Program-made: the position numbers and the translations under genes | Notes under the pieces: generated by a model | Told to the model about the DNA's origin: nothing | What the model saw: only the letters and a program-made list of their open reading frames with translations | Database searches by the model: none | Shown here: positions 35,483 through 44,534 of the stretch, piece after piece | Numbering within the stretch: the stretch's first letter is position 1 | Layout: each line of letters opens with the position of its first letter | Source of the DNA: Rotaria sp. Silwood1 | Lineage: Eukaryota > Rotifera > Eurotatoria > Philodinida > Philodinidae | Length of the DNA: 64,000 bases | Assembly (NCBI GenBank): GCA_905250075.1 | Contig: CAJNOP010000013.1 | Coordinates: 2,791,871-2,855,870 of the forward strand | Direction of reading: 5' to 3'

Positions 35483-35577
35483 AGAGTGTGTGAATGTGGG
35501 TTCTCGTGTGAACCTTTTCTTTGCCCACATTGATACAGCAACAGCCACACCCCACATTGACATCCACAACGTGGTTT
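35483..35577. repeat. Telomere-like hairpin element 5
   Basis: Left arm AGAGTGTGTGAATGTGGG; spacer GTGAACCTTTTCTTTGCCCA; right arm with GCCACACCCCACATTGACAT and CCACAACGTGG. The spacer resembles that of element 3 (CTTCTCTTTAGC). About 35 bp downstream the UPF0047 pseudogene begins without its N-terminus. Confidence 0.65.
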
Positions 35578-35611
35578 TCATTTAGTAAGAAATGAAAGTT
35601 TACAATAAATA

Positions 35612-35956
35612 CCTGAAGTAAAACTAACTGACTTTGGTTTAATGAAGATATCTATTCAACATACAGGTGCATCATTATTGATTATTGAAAATGCTGTACC
35701 TAATATATGTGTTGATTTCGAAACAATATCTAATAAACTTGTGCTAAAAGATAATTCTTTTGAATATTTAGATAAGGGTAATGTTGATATATCAGCACAT
35801 GCAATATGTTCATTACTTGCTTCATGAATTAATATTCCTATAACATCAGAACGTTTTGCTTTTGGTACTTGGAAAGGAATATATTTATGTAAAAATAGAA
35901 ATCATGCTAGAAGTCGAAATATTGTTATAACAATCAGTGAGCAACTGAGAAAATAA
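35612..35956 (+). pseudogene. UPF0047 (YjbQ family) fragment, 5'-truncated with one nonsense codon
   Basis: YjbQ/UPF0047 proteins are about 135-aa folds with conserved histidines; some have thiamine-phosphate synthase activity. The frame starts mid-protein with PEVKLTDFGLMKISIQHTGA, continues SLLIIENAVPNICVDFETI and DISAHAICSLLAS, meets TGA at 35825-35827, then continues in the same frame with INIPITSERFAFGTWKGIYL and CKNRNHARSRNIVITIS to TAA at 35954. The family blocks IQHT-ASL, the NENA-like ENAVP, H-x-x-S-L-L and GTW-GIYL are clear. The first third, including the N-terminal strand, is missing, and the break falls next to hairpin 5. The family is common in bacteria, archaea, fungi and plants, so foreign origin is possible but not shown. 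Confidence 0.8.
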
Positions 35957-36031
35957 GAAATTTCTTCTAAAATTGATCGTTATGAGTAAATTGAAAATTC
36001 ATTTATTTATTTTTATTAGAATTCTTTTAAG

Positions 36032-36411
36032 ATGACTACAGTAGAAAATAATAGCATTTGTTTAGTTGACAATCTTTCAAGAGAAGACAAGGTTACGATT
36101 GAAGAAATATATATGACAGTCAGCTTCCTGAAAATGTATATATTACGAAAACAAATAATCAACTACGAGAACTTCATACACTTTCACGTGATCGTAGAAC
36201 ATGTTGAAGTGATTATAAATTTTATGTTGATCATCTTATCCGTTTAACTGTTGAAACTGCATTAGATCAATAACCGAATGTACTCTTTGATGTTATAACA
36301 CGAACTGGAAATTGTTTTCAAGATTTAACACATGATAAAGAAGCTTTATGGATATCATTAATGAAAAGTGAAGAACCTATGAAAAAAGGCATTCGTGAAC
36401 GTTGCATGTAA
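36032..36411 (+). pseudogene. UPRT: Uracil phosphoribosyltransferase-like (UPRT) fragment
   Basis: The start MTTVENNSICLVDNLSRED is open for about 33 codons. The homology then moves to another frame: LPENVYITKTNNQLRELHTL, SRDRRT, TGA, SDYKFYVDHLIRLTVETALD, TAA, then FDVITRTGNCFQDL and SLMKSEEPMKKGIRERC to TAA at 36409-36411. The order and motifs (RELHT-RD, D-LIRL-VE-AL-Q, S-M-SGE-M-G-R) are those of animal UPRT. One frameshift, two internal stops and the absence of the C-terminal PRPP-binding half make it a pseudogene. Confidence 0.8.
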
Positions 36412-36690
36412 AAGAAAGAAGAATGTGAATCGAGTCAAAACTTGATTGTCTTGTGGTCAACTTATTGAAGATTTATGAATAGACGAAAAGAACAGTAAAG
36501 AAATTTTGAAATTATCTTTCCTTTGAAAAAAAAGGAAACATCAAGATACAAAACTAACTTAAATAATATCTGTAGTATAATAAGAATTCATCTTTTTCTA
36601 GCTCATGTAAGAAAATCTGATAATTGTCATTGCTAACAAGGGAACCTTCGAGAATGTCTCCTTCTGATTTCAACAATATATTCTCCCTCA
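36412..36690. other. No gene recognised
   Basis: AT-rich spacer after the UPRT fragment. A small palindrome, CTACTGCACACAGTAG, lies at about 36694-36709, at the edge of the foldback element that follows. Confidence 0.35.
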
Positions 36691-36699
36691 GCTACTGCA

Positions 36700-37040
36700 C
36701 ACAGTAGAGGCTCTAGATTTTGAGAAGAATTATATTTTCGAAATTTGATCTGAAGCTTTGCACATATAGAGAACTCAACTAGACTACCTTAAGCAAAAAA
36801 ATTCACAAGCTTTGAACAAAGTCTATTCGAACTATAAACATTCTAAAAAAAGTATATTGTATACATTATTTATGGCAAAAGGGTCTATATCTAGAAAATC
36901 TCATATCTTGAAGAGACTTTGTTCAAAACTTGTGAATTTTTAAACGAAACTTTCCTCAGTCAAATTCTCTATACACGCAAAATTTTAGATAAAAATTCGA
37001 AAAGACAAACTTTCCGAAAATATCCCTAGGGAGTAAGACA
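36700..37040. repeat. Long-armed foldback (inverted repeat) element
   Basis: The left arm around 36760-36830 (TATAGAGAA to AATTCACAAGCTTTGAACAA, AGTCT) is mirrored by the right arm 36905-36980 (AGACTTTGTTCAAAACTTGT, GAATTTTT, then TTCTCTATA). Homology continues outward through CGAAAA-type stretches. A single-arm relative occurs at about 48915-49030, so this is a dispersed family. No open frame. Confidence 0.65.
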
Positions 37041-38062
37041 GAAACAAAAAGAGTCCCCTGGAATTCCCGACAGGAACTCAGTGAAGAACTTATGACGGAG
37101 TACAGAAATGCATTCACCGTATTCTTTCACGCCTATGAAAGTATAAAAGAAAATCAAAATTCACAAGCAATAATTGTGTATTTTCAAAAGTCTTATGTTC
37201 AGTTTATTGAATTCTTAAAAATTTTTGATCGTTGACATAATTTTGTTTGTTTTGTATTTTGTGAATGTACATCAGGAATACAAATGTCTTTAAAACTGGA
37301 AAAACCTTATATTGATTGAATTTCATTGTTAAAATCATCTAAAATAAAGTAATCCGAAATAAAAATGTTACTTTCGTTGAATCCATCATCTAAATGAACT
37401 AAAACAAACAATTTAAACAAAGGAAACCCATTTCTATTTAATCAATTTCATTAAATGATCTATAGAGTGAACATTTAACAGGTCAGTACTAATACATCAA
37501 AGATATATTTTTAACACTCAAATAGTAGCTTTTAAATTAAAACATATTGAACCGCTTAAATATTTATTTAAATTTACAAACCTACTAATATTAAAACTAA
37601 TTGTATGAGTGGAATCTAAATTTATGATCTTAAAGTAAGAATCAAGAAAAACTGACAGTAGTATTTTATAGTCCGATAAATATTTTTCCTAGAATAAGAT
37701 TTTAGTACGATTTTATAAAATCATACAACATAATTCATAAGCAATCGATTGTTAGTAAGTTCTGATGCGATCGTCGTCACATCATTTTTCTACCTGTTTA
37801 TTCAAAAAAATACAGTCTTATTCTATTTTTATGAAGATCTAATTTATACTGACTTCTGTTAAACATAGTGATTTACGATTTGCTATTATAACCTACCAGC
37901 ACAACATCTTTATGTTTGCTAAATGTTGGTTTGATTACAAACAATGCATAGATATTACTGAGTATTAAATATAAAAATTAATCAATTAAAGTATTATTAT
38001 CTAAGGTTTTTTTTCTATTCTATTTATAATTTGATATTTAATTAGATAATATTAAAGTTACT
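37041..38062. other. No gene recognised
   Basis: AT-rich DNA without convincing coding signal, RNA gene or repeat. Confidence 0.4.
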
Positions 38063-38895
38063 ATGCAGTCATCTACACATTTTAAAATCATCGACTCTGG
38101 ATCGATCTTTACAAAAACAGAGGAGATGTAAATTATATATGTGAAAGAAAGAAATTATTGATAAGAGTATCTTCTTCTCTTCTTAAGGTCAATTTGAGTG
38201 CATTTGCTTTATTATTTTCCGAAATGGTCCAATATTCACAAAATCGTGTTGATAATATATATGATCTTCAAACTAAGTAAACTAATATTCTGCTAGTAAA
38301 ATTCAAATACAGTACCAAGACTATAGACTAGCTGATTTGGGTAATCATGTTGGAATTCGAATACTTGATTTATACTTTTTACGTTTTGCAAAAGATAAAC
38401 GTGAAGTACGTCTTACTTGAATGCTTGTATTTATTCAAAAAATATTCTGGAAAGTAAGTATAATATGATATAGAAGACATTTGAAATTAATTATTATTAC
38501 ATAGTTTTTATTCAATCGTGAAGCTGATCATCTTGAACAACATGCATAAGAACCTAATGTTTGCATGTTTTGAACATTTAGTACGTATATAAGATATCTA
38601 GTAGATATTTATTCAGATTATATCATTGAACGCGAATGTCTTATTATTAAATTTATTTCTGTTCCTAAAGATAAAGGTATAAAAATGATTAATAAGTGAA
38701 AGTTAAACATAATAAATGATCTGTTTCTTCAGGCAGTTTAAACTGTGCATCATTTGTCGCTGATATTGTTGAAGATGTTTTATGTACTAGTGGTTTTGTA
38801 TGTAGTTATTAAATTGAAACTATTCTTCAAAAAAAAATAATGTATATATTTTTTAAAAATATAGAAATGTAAAGTGCTTACACATCAAGAACCAC
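38063..38895 (+). pseudogene. TRAPPC5: TRAPPC5 (TRAPP complex subunit, Bet3 family) pseudogene
   Basis: TRAPPC5 is a core subunit of the TRAPP vesicle-tethering complexes. Blocks in order: MQSSTHFKIIDSGSIFTKTE (38063), VNLSAFALLFSEMVQYSQNR (38190), LADLGNHVGIRILDLYF, LRFAKDKREVRLT then TGA, FLFNREADHLEQHA then TAA, then a disrupted YIIERECLIIKFISVPKD and SLNCASFVADIVEDVLCTSG. Short introns with GT-AG ends are still recognisable between them. At least three in-frame stops interrupt it. The C-terminus breaks off at CKVLTHQEPR exactly where hairpin 6 starts. Confidence 0.85.
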
Positions 38896-39001
38896 GTGGG
38901 TGTGGGTGTGGGTGTGGATTTCAGCCTCCTCTGCATTCACAACCGCACTCACACCCACATCCACACCCACCCACCCATACACACACCCACACCCACACCC
39001 T
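38896..39001. repeat. Telomere-like hairpin element 6, at the broken end of TRAPPC5
   Basis: Left arm GTGGGTGTGGGTGTGGGTGT; spacer GGATTTCAGCCTCCTCTGCA; right arm of CCCACATCCACACCCACCCA and further CCCACACCCACACCCT units. It is the most regular copy, with arms of about 22 and 60 bp. It directly abuts the last TRAPPC5-like codons. Confidence 0.85.
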
Positions 39002-42000
39002 ATTCATCAACAATATTTAATAGCTCATTGATGCAAACAAATATTGTTCTAATATCATTGATAAAAAATTCTTTTGAATTATCTGAAAAAAATCATTACA
39101 GTTTTTCGTTGCACACATCGTTTCTTAGCAGAAAAATGGCTCGCAAGAATGAAATTCTGTTTATGTGTCTAAAAATTATGAAAGTTTTGAGTTCTGTACA
39201 AATCTATTCTAAAAAAAGAAAGAAAAATTCATACGAAAACAGGAATTATTCATAATTGTCAGGTAGTCCTTTTTTAGTTTCTAGGGAGCAGGTGAAAAAG
39301 ATTCTCTATTCTAATTTTTTTTTTCTCAAAACATTATCTACTGTCTGTTTATGGTGGTATCAGCGTTCGTTGTTTTAATGAAAAATTGAAAATTTCAAGT
39401 TTACGAATTAGAATTATGTGTGGGGTGAAATTGGACAAGAAAATTCATCCCGCGACGTCAATTATTTCTGCCTCTCCCTTGGGATGAGACTTGAAATCTT
39501 CTCATTTTGTTTCATGAAATATTCCAATTTTGAAAAACTTTAAAAGAAAAATAAAGTTCAATCGAATCTTTCTCGGTAAGCTATTAGTCTAATCTACTTC
39601 ACACCTTTCGAAACATGATTAACAACAGATTTTTCTGGGCAAAAAAGCAAGAATCTACAGATAAAAAGAAAATAAAGTGATTATTTCATCTGCGATAACT
39701 TCACGCTTCGATAAGTCTTATTTCAATCAACGGTGGATTGGTTCAACTGTGAAGTAGTAAACTCCTAATGATGTTCCATGCGACTTATTGCAAGCGATTG
39801 GTTAGATGAATGAGGATAGCTTACAATACATTACTACGTAGGTAATACCAATGGGTATCTTCGAATTAAAAAAAGGTACAGGATCGATAACAAGGAGTCT
39901 TTATGAAACGATTACTTGATTTTGAACAAAAAACGACAGTACTAGTACACCTTTCAGAAGCATACGCAAAAGAACAATGAAGTTTGTTTTTTTTTCAAAT
40001 AATCAGTGAATTATTTAAAAACTGAATTCACTATATTCAATTCCTGTATCATATTCATTATTATAAGACTCTAACTTATGTATAGACGGAAAAACTACTA
40101 AATAAATGTAATCGTAAGAATTAATAAACATTTCGATCACTTAATGCGTATCTATTTACAGATGACGCAAATTATCGCATGTGTTCTTTTTATCGATGAT
40201 AGTATTTAAAAAGATTTATATGATCTGTAAAACTATCCATGAATATATTTAAAATATAATTAGACTGCGTCATAGAGTCTTTCTGTTGTAGTAAAATGCA
40301 TAGCATACTGACCGTAGTCAAACTTTGTACGTATACCATTTCGTTAATCTTGTGAATCTTTATAATTAATTTTTAAAAACAGAAATCTTAGACAGTCAAA
40401 TGATCAATCGTCCTGTTTCATCTACAACGATATGCTATGACACATGCTTCAAAACAATCAAAAAACAATCGTCACGATATTTTTTATTGATTGAAAATAA
40501 TAATGGATCTGAAATGGGAAGCGACTTTTCAAACACTCTGTATTTCATTATTCTCACAACTGTCTAAACAACTATCAGAATAACTAAGATAGAATAATAT
40601 TTATTTGAAAAGTATTTATTTTAAGATTGAGTTGCTTTAAGATTTGCTATACTGTATCTGAAGCATTGAATTATAAAAATCTGTTTGATATAATCATACA
40701 CAATAAGTGATACATTTTAATTTTATAGAATTAGATGTACAAAATAACAGAAAACCTAACAAACAATTGTCGGCAGTCGTTATCAAGACCGTCAAGTTTA
40801 CCATTTGTCTTGATCACTTGCAAGTTCATTTTCAATGAATAATAACAATCGTTCAAAATATGAAACATGTGTATTATAAACCTCTATCAACTACCCTTCT
40901 GTTCATAACAGAAATGAATTCACAATAAGATAAGTAAAAGATAAAAATTGTTATTTACATAAGCATGTGAAAATTATGATGAAAATTAGATGAAAAGCTT
41001 GAACTTGATGATTAATAAAAAGTTGAAAAGAATTATTTGCATGATGAGTTTTTACATGTCGTAGTTGAATACGATTACGGACTAAATTTATATCTAAATT
41101 TTTTTTCGAAAATTTGAAAAACACAACACTAATATTGCTTAATTTGATTAAGTATCCGAGTTCAAAATCGGTTCTTGTTGATATTTGATTTGTATACTTC
41201 GGTAGAGTTCACACAAATAAAAACACTTATAAAAGGAAAGATCTATTATTGAAGTTTTTGGAGCACATCATCGCCGAACAATTCAAAGAGATCATGTTCT
41301 TTCTTTTTATTTTCATATTGTCAACTGTTTGTAATTTCTGACCGTGAAAAAAAGGATTAAAATATGTATTTGTGATTATTTTTTTCGATTGAATATTAAT
41401 ATAAAGAGTTGTCAATCTTTCATGAAATTCATGATTATGAAGTCTTTCCACATTGAAAAAATATAGTAAAATACACACTACAAAATGACTTTTAATTGAC
41501 TCTGCTAGCTCATGTAGTAAGAAAAAAAATTAAAATTAATCGTAAGTTTCTCATAACCAAAAAAAAAGACAATAGTCAAGTAACCGAAGGTGAAGCATTC
41601 AGTTATTTGCAAAATCAATTGGAAGTCATTACATAGTAAAGTTAGACGCCAAACACGCCTTCTCCAGAGAAATATTTTCGTTGATTTGTTCTCTCTTTAA
41701 TATGATAAAAGTAGTAAAAAGAGAAATATATCTAAAACGATGAAAGGCGAAAAATAATTCATCAGTAGTGTTGACTGTTATTCAAGTAGAATTAATTTTC
41801 TTCAAAGAAAGAACGAGTCAACAAAACTATTTCTCGATACAAAATGTATTTAGCGTCTAACATTAATTATTATCTAATTGCTTCAAAGTGAATTGGCGAG
41901 TGAACTGAATGCTTCACGTACGCTTCCTTAACTATTTCCTTTTTTTGTTAAACGAGACTCACGATTAATTTTTTTTTCTGAGGCACATTTTGAAGCTTAT

Positions 42001-42189
42001 AATTTTCTTATTGCATGAGCTAGAAGACACAATTAAAATTCATTTTCTAGAATGTATTTTTCAAATATATTTTAGATATCTGAGTACTCCTATATTCAAT
42101 TCAGATATTCAACTATCGAACTATTTAGTAGCAAAAATACAAGCACAATATAAGCGGCACTCTTTTGCAATACGTATCTATATGTCTTA
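39002..42189. other. Gene-poor AT-rich stretch
   Basis: About 3.2 kb with no recognisable gene, tRNA or transposon. Open frames are short and compositionally like their surroundings. Confidence 0.5.
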
Positions 42190-42551
42190 GGTAAACACGC
42201 CTGCCGGAACTATTTCCAATAGCTACAGGGTCCCAATGTTCATGTTAACAGAGGGAGGCGCCCCTGGGCTGTCGGTAGCCACTCTGTCTTGTTCTTAGGC
42301 TAGCCCCCTATCTACAGGACAAAAAACTCTTCATGACGAACGAAAAAGATCAAATACAATGTGTAAATACACATAAGCCAGTTCTTTTTGCTGGATGGAA
42401 CGTTCGATCGTGTTTCCAACGTGCAAAGAAAGAATTAATTGTAGATCAACTGGAAAAATATCATATTCAAATAGCCGCACTCAGCGAGTGCGGAATGTTT
42501 GATTCTGGAATATCATATATTGGCAATTACACATTCATGTGCCATATTTAA
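42190..42551 (+). mobile_element. 5' fragment of a non-LTR retrotransposon (APE endonuclease start)
   Basis: A GC-richer leader (42195-42320, including GGAGGCGCCCCTGGGCTGTC) precedes an ATG at 42333 and a 72-codon frame. It contains LFAGWNVRSCFQRAKKELIV, DQLEKYHIQIAALSECG and SGISYIGNYTFM. W-N-V-R-S/T followed about 25 residues later by I-A-x-L-S-E is the N-terminal signature of the apurinic-type endonuclease of LINEs. The element stops abruptly before the rest of the endonuclease and the reverse transcriptase. The codons for AALSECG form a perfect palindrome, CCGCACTCAGCGAGTGCGG. Confidence 0.7.
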
Positions 42552-42559
42552 CATTTATA

Positions 42560-43312
42560 AACAGAATGTCTCAGAAATAACCTACCAGAAAGAAAATCGT
42601 TTATCTCCACTGTATTCCAGCCAATTAGCCGATCTTTTTTTGATGGTAAAGGGGACTACCAAGCTTTTATTCACAAAGATAAAGTTTAAGAATGATGCTG
42701 GAAATCATTACTATCGACTTCAAGACCAACCTGAAGCATTTTCCAGTACGATAAAACAATATGTAACGTTTTCTATTGAGTTATTTCAATATTTTTCGTA
42801 ATCTTCGATTTTGAATCATCCAGATCTTCAACTCTTTCTTTATAAACACTTGCTCGAATCTTTTTTAATAAAAAGTGTAACAACGTGAAGCTCGATGACT
42901 GCGAAGACTATGAAATCATTTCATCNNNNNNNNNNNNNNNNNNNNNNNNNNNNNNNNNNNNNNNNNNNNNNNNNNNNNNNNNNNNNNNNNNNNNNNNNNN
43001 NNNNNNNNNNNNNNNNNNNNNNNNNAACAACGTGAAGCTCGATGACTGCGAAGACTATGAAATCATTTCATCGTGCTAAGAATTTTTCGAAAAATGCTTA
43101 AAAGAAGGTTAATAAAGCAAGGATGAAAGACTTTGATGGTTTAAAGTCGAAAACTGCGAAAATAATCGAAGTAATTAAGCAGAAAACCATTGTTATATTG
43201 TTACTGCGAATAAAAACTTGGTAGCCTTCTCTACATTGGCTGAAATATAGTGAAGATAAACGATTTTTTTGGTAGGTTATTTCTGAGACACTCTGTGTAT
43301 CTGTCACATAAT
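42560..43312. mobile_element. Degenerate inverted-repeat element containing the assembly gap
   Basis: 42560-42690 (CAGAATGTCTCAGAAATAAC, CTACCAGAAAG, AATCGTTTATCTCCACT) reappears inverted and diverged at about 43195-43312 (ACAGAGTGTCTCAGAAATAA on the minus strand). The ends resemble terminal inverted repeats of a DNA transposon such as a mariner relative. No intact transposase frame was found; the interior is partly lost in the gap. Confidence 0.6.
42926..43025. other. Assembly gap, 100 N
   Basis: Exactly 100 N. The 47 bp before it (42879-42925, beginning AACAACGTGAAGCTCGATGA) is repeated identically right after it (43026-43072). The gap may therefore be an unmerged overlap or a collapsed tandem repeat rather than missing unique sequence. 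Confidence 0.95.
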
Positions 43313-43416
43313 TCTGTTTTTTTTAATTAGACCTGTACTGATTCTTTTTTTTCTTCTATTGTTTTGAAATCAATGTAATTTATTTTTATTATTTAAATAG
43401 TGCATTGAATTTTTTT

Positions 43417-44163
43417 TTAAACAAAAAAAATACGTTGAATCGATTCAATATCACCACGACAAATAGGACAATGATTTTGAATTTTCTTTGCACACGTTGC
43501 ACAACAACACAAATGATTACATGGAGATATTAAACAGCATCGTTCACCTGATAAACAGATAACGCATTCCAATTGTTTTCGTAATTCTTCATATTCTTTT
43601 TGATTTATTTCATCATGATCTTGATTTAAAATGCCTTTACATGATTGTTCTGAATTAATTTGATTTTTAGATGTTGTTGGAAAAGTTAAACGATGCAAAA
43701 CTTGTTCATTTCGTACTGCCAAGTGTTCGTGGGCCCAAACAAAAAAATTACATTTTCTAATAGTTTTCCAATTGGGACATCCAAAAAAATATGTATTGTT
43801 ATTGACATTCTCTTTTTTTGATTGATAAAAAGTTGCCACATCACCACAATGACATCGAACTGATGGTAGACGACATGGAGCAATATATTCTTTTGAATGA
43901 ATTTTTATTGTTGCTCTATATCAATCAATTTAAAATTAATCAAAAAAAAGCATTTATTCAACTTACAAACACATTTCACAATCGAAAGACAATGGTAATG
44001 AATTTGTTTGGTAATAATGTTCAAGATTTTCATCATGTAAATGAAATAAACAAACCATACTACCAGATTTGTAACGACCACAAACAAATATATTATCATT
44101 AGTATGTTTAGCCACAAATGAACAGAAGCATCTTACTGGATTTCGAATGTTATAGGCTGACAT
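43417..44163 (-). CDS. GRF zinc finger plus RING finger protein (putative E3 ubiquitin ligase)
   Basis: Exon 1 44163-43967 and exon 2 43915-43417 flank a 51-bp intron; the joined frame reads CEMCL|ATIKIHSKEYIAPC and ends after IFFV, 231 aa. Residues about 10-50 (NPVRCFCSFVAKHTNDNIFV to GSMVCLFHLHDE) have a degenerate C-x-C, C, C-x-F-x-x-H pattern like a first GRF finger. A clear GRF finger follows: VRCHCGDVATFYQSKKENVN, then YFFGCPNWKTIRKCNFFVWA. The C-terminus is a C3HC4 RING: LECVICLSGERCCLISPCNH, then CPICRGDIESIQRI. GRF fingers bind single-stranded nucleic acid in TOP3A, NEIL3 and APEX2; the RING would recruit an E2. An upstream in-frame Met at 44232 with a hydrophobic stretch is an alternative start. 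The RING end is duplicated as a fragment at 21780-21874. Confidence 0.75.
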
Positions 44164-44353
44164 TGTTAGAGTACTACTCAGAATTTTTATTAATGAGAAT
44201 AATGAAACTGTGATAAAAAGGCGGTAAATCACGTTAATTAAGAATACAATTCATGAGTATCTCTCTTATTAGTAAAATAAGAAATTTTTATATATGGTTT
44301 AAATCAATAGTGCAATAGCTATCAATTGAGTCAAAATCCTTGTAACATCAAGA

Positions 44354-44491
44354 GCAATGAAAAATCACATTAGATTGTTTTAATATCTGTTCTATAAGGT
44401 TAAAACTGAAGCCATGTGTAATGATCAAATTTTTGAGTATTTTATATATGAAAATTATTAAAATAATACAATGTGATTTTTAATTGCCATT
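44354..44491. mobile_element. Small MITE-like inverted repeat
   Basis: Left GCAATGAAAAATCACATTAG, right CAATGTGATTTTTAATTGCC: imperfect terminal inverted repeats of about 20 bp around 100 bp of AT-rich, non-coding DNA, between the BAHD pseudogene and the GRF/RING gene. Confidence 0.5.
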
Positions 44492-44534
44492 GTAGTAGAA
44501 AAATATATAGCACATCTTTAACAGAAATTTTAGT

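Noticed and set aside
41227..41478. 83-codon minus-strand frame in the gene-poor stretch
   Set aside because: AT-driven amino-acid composition, no start context or motif.
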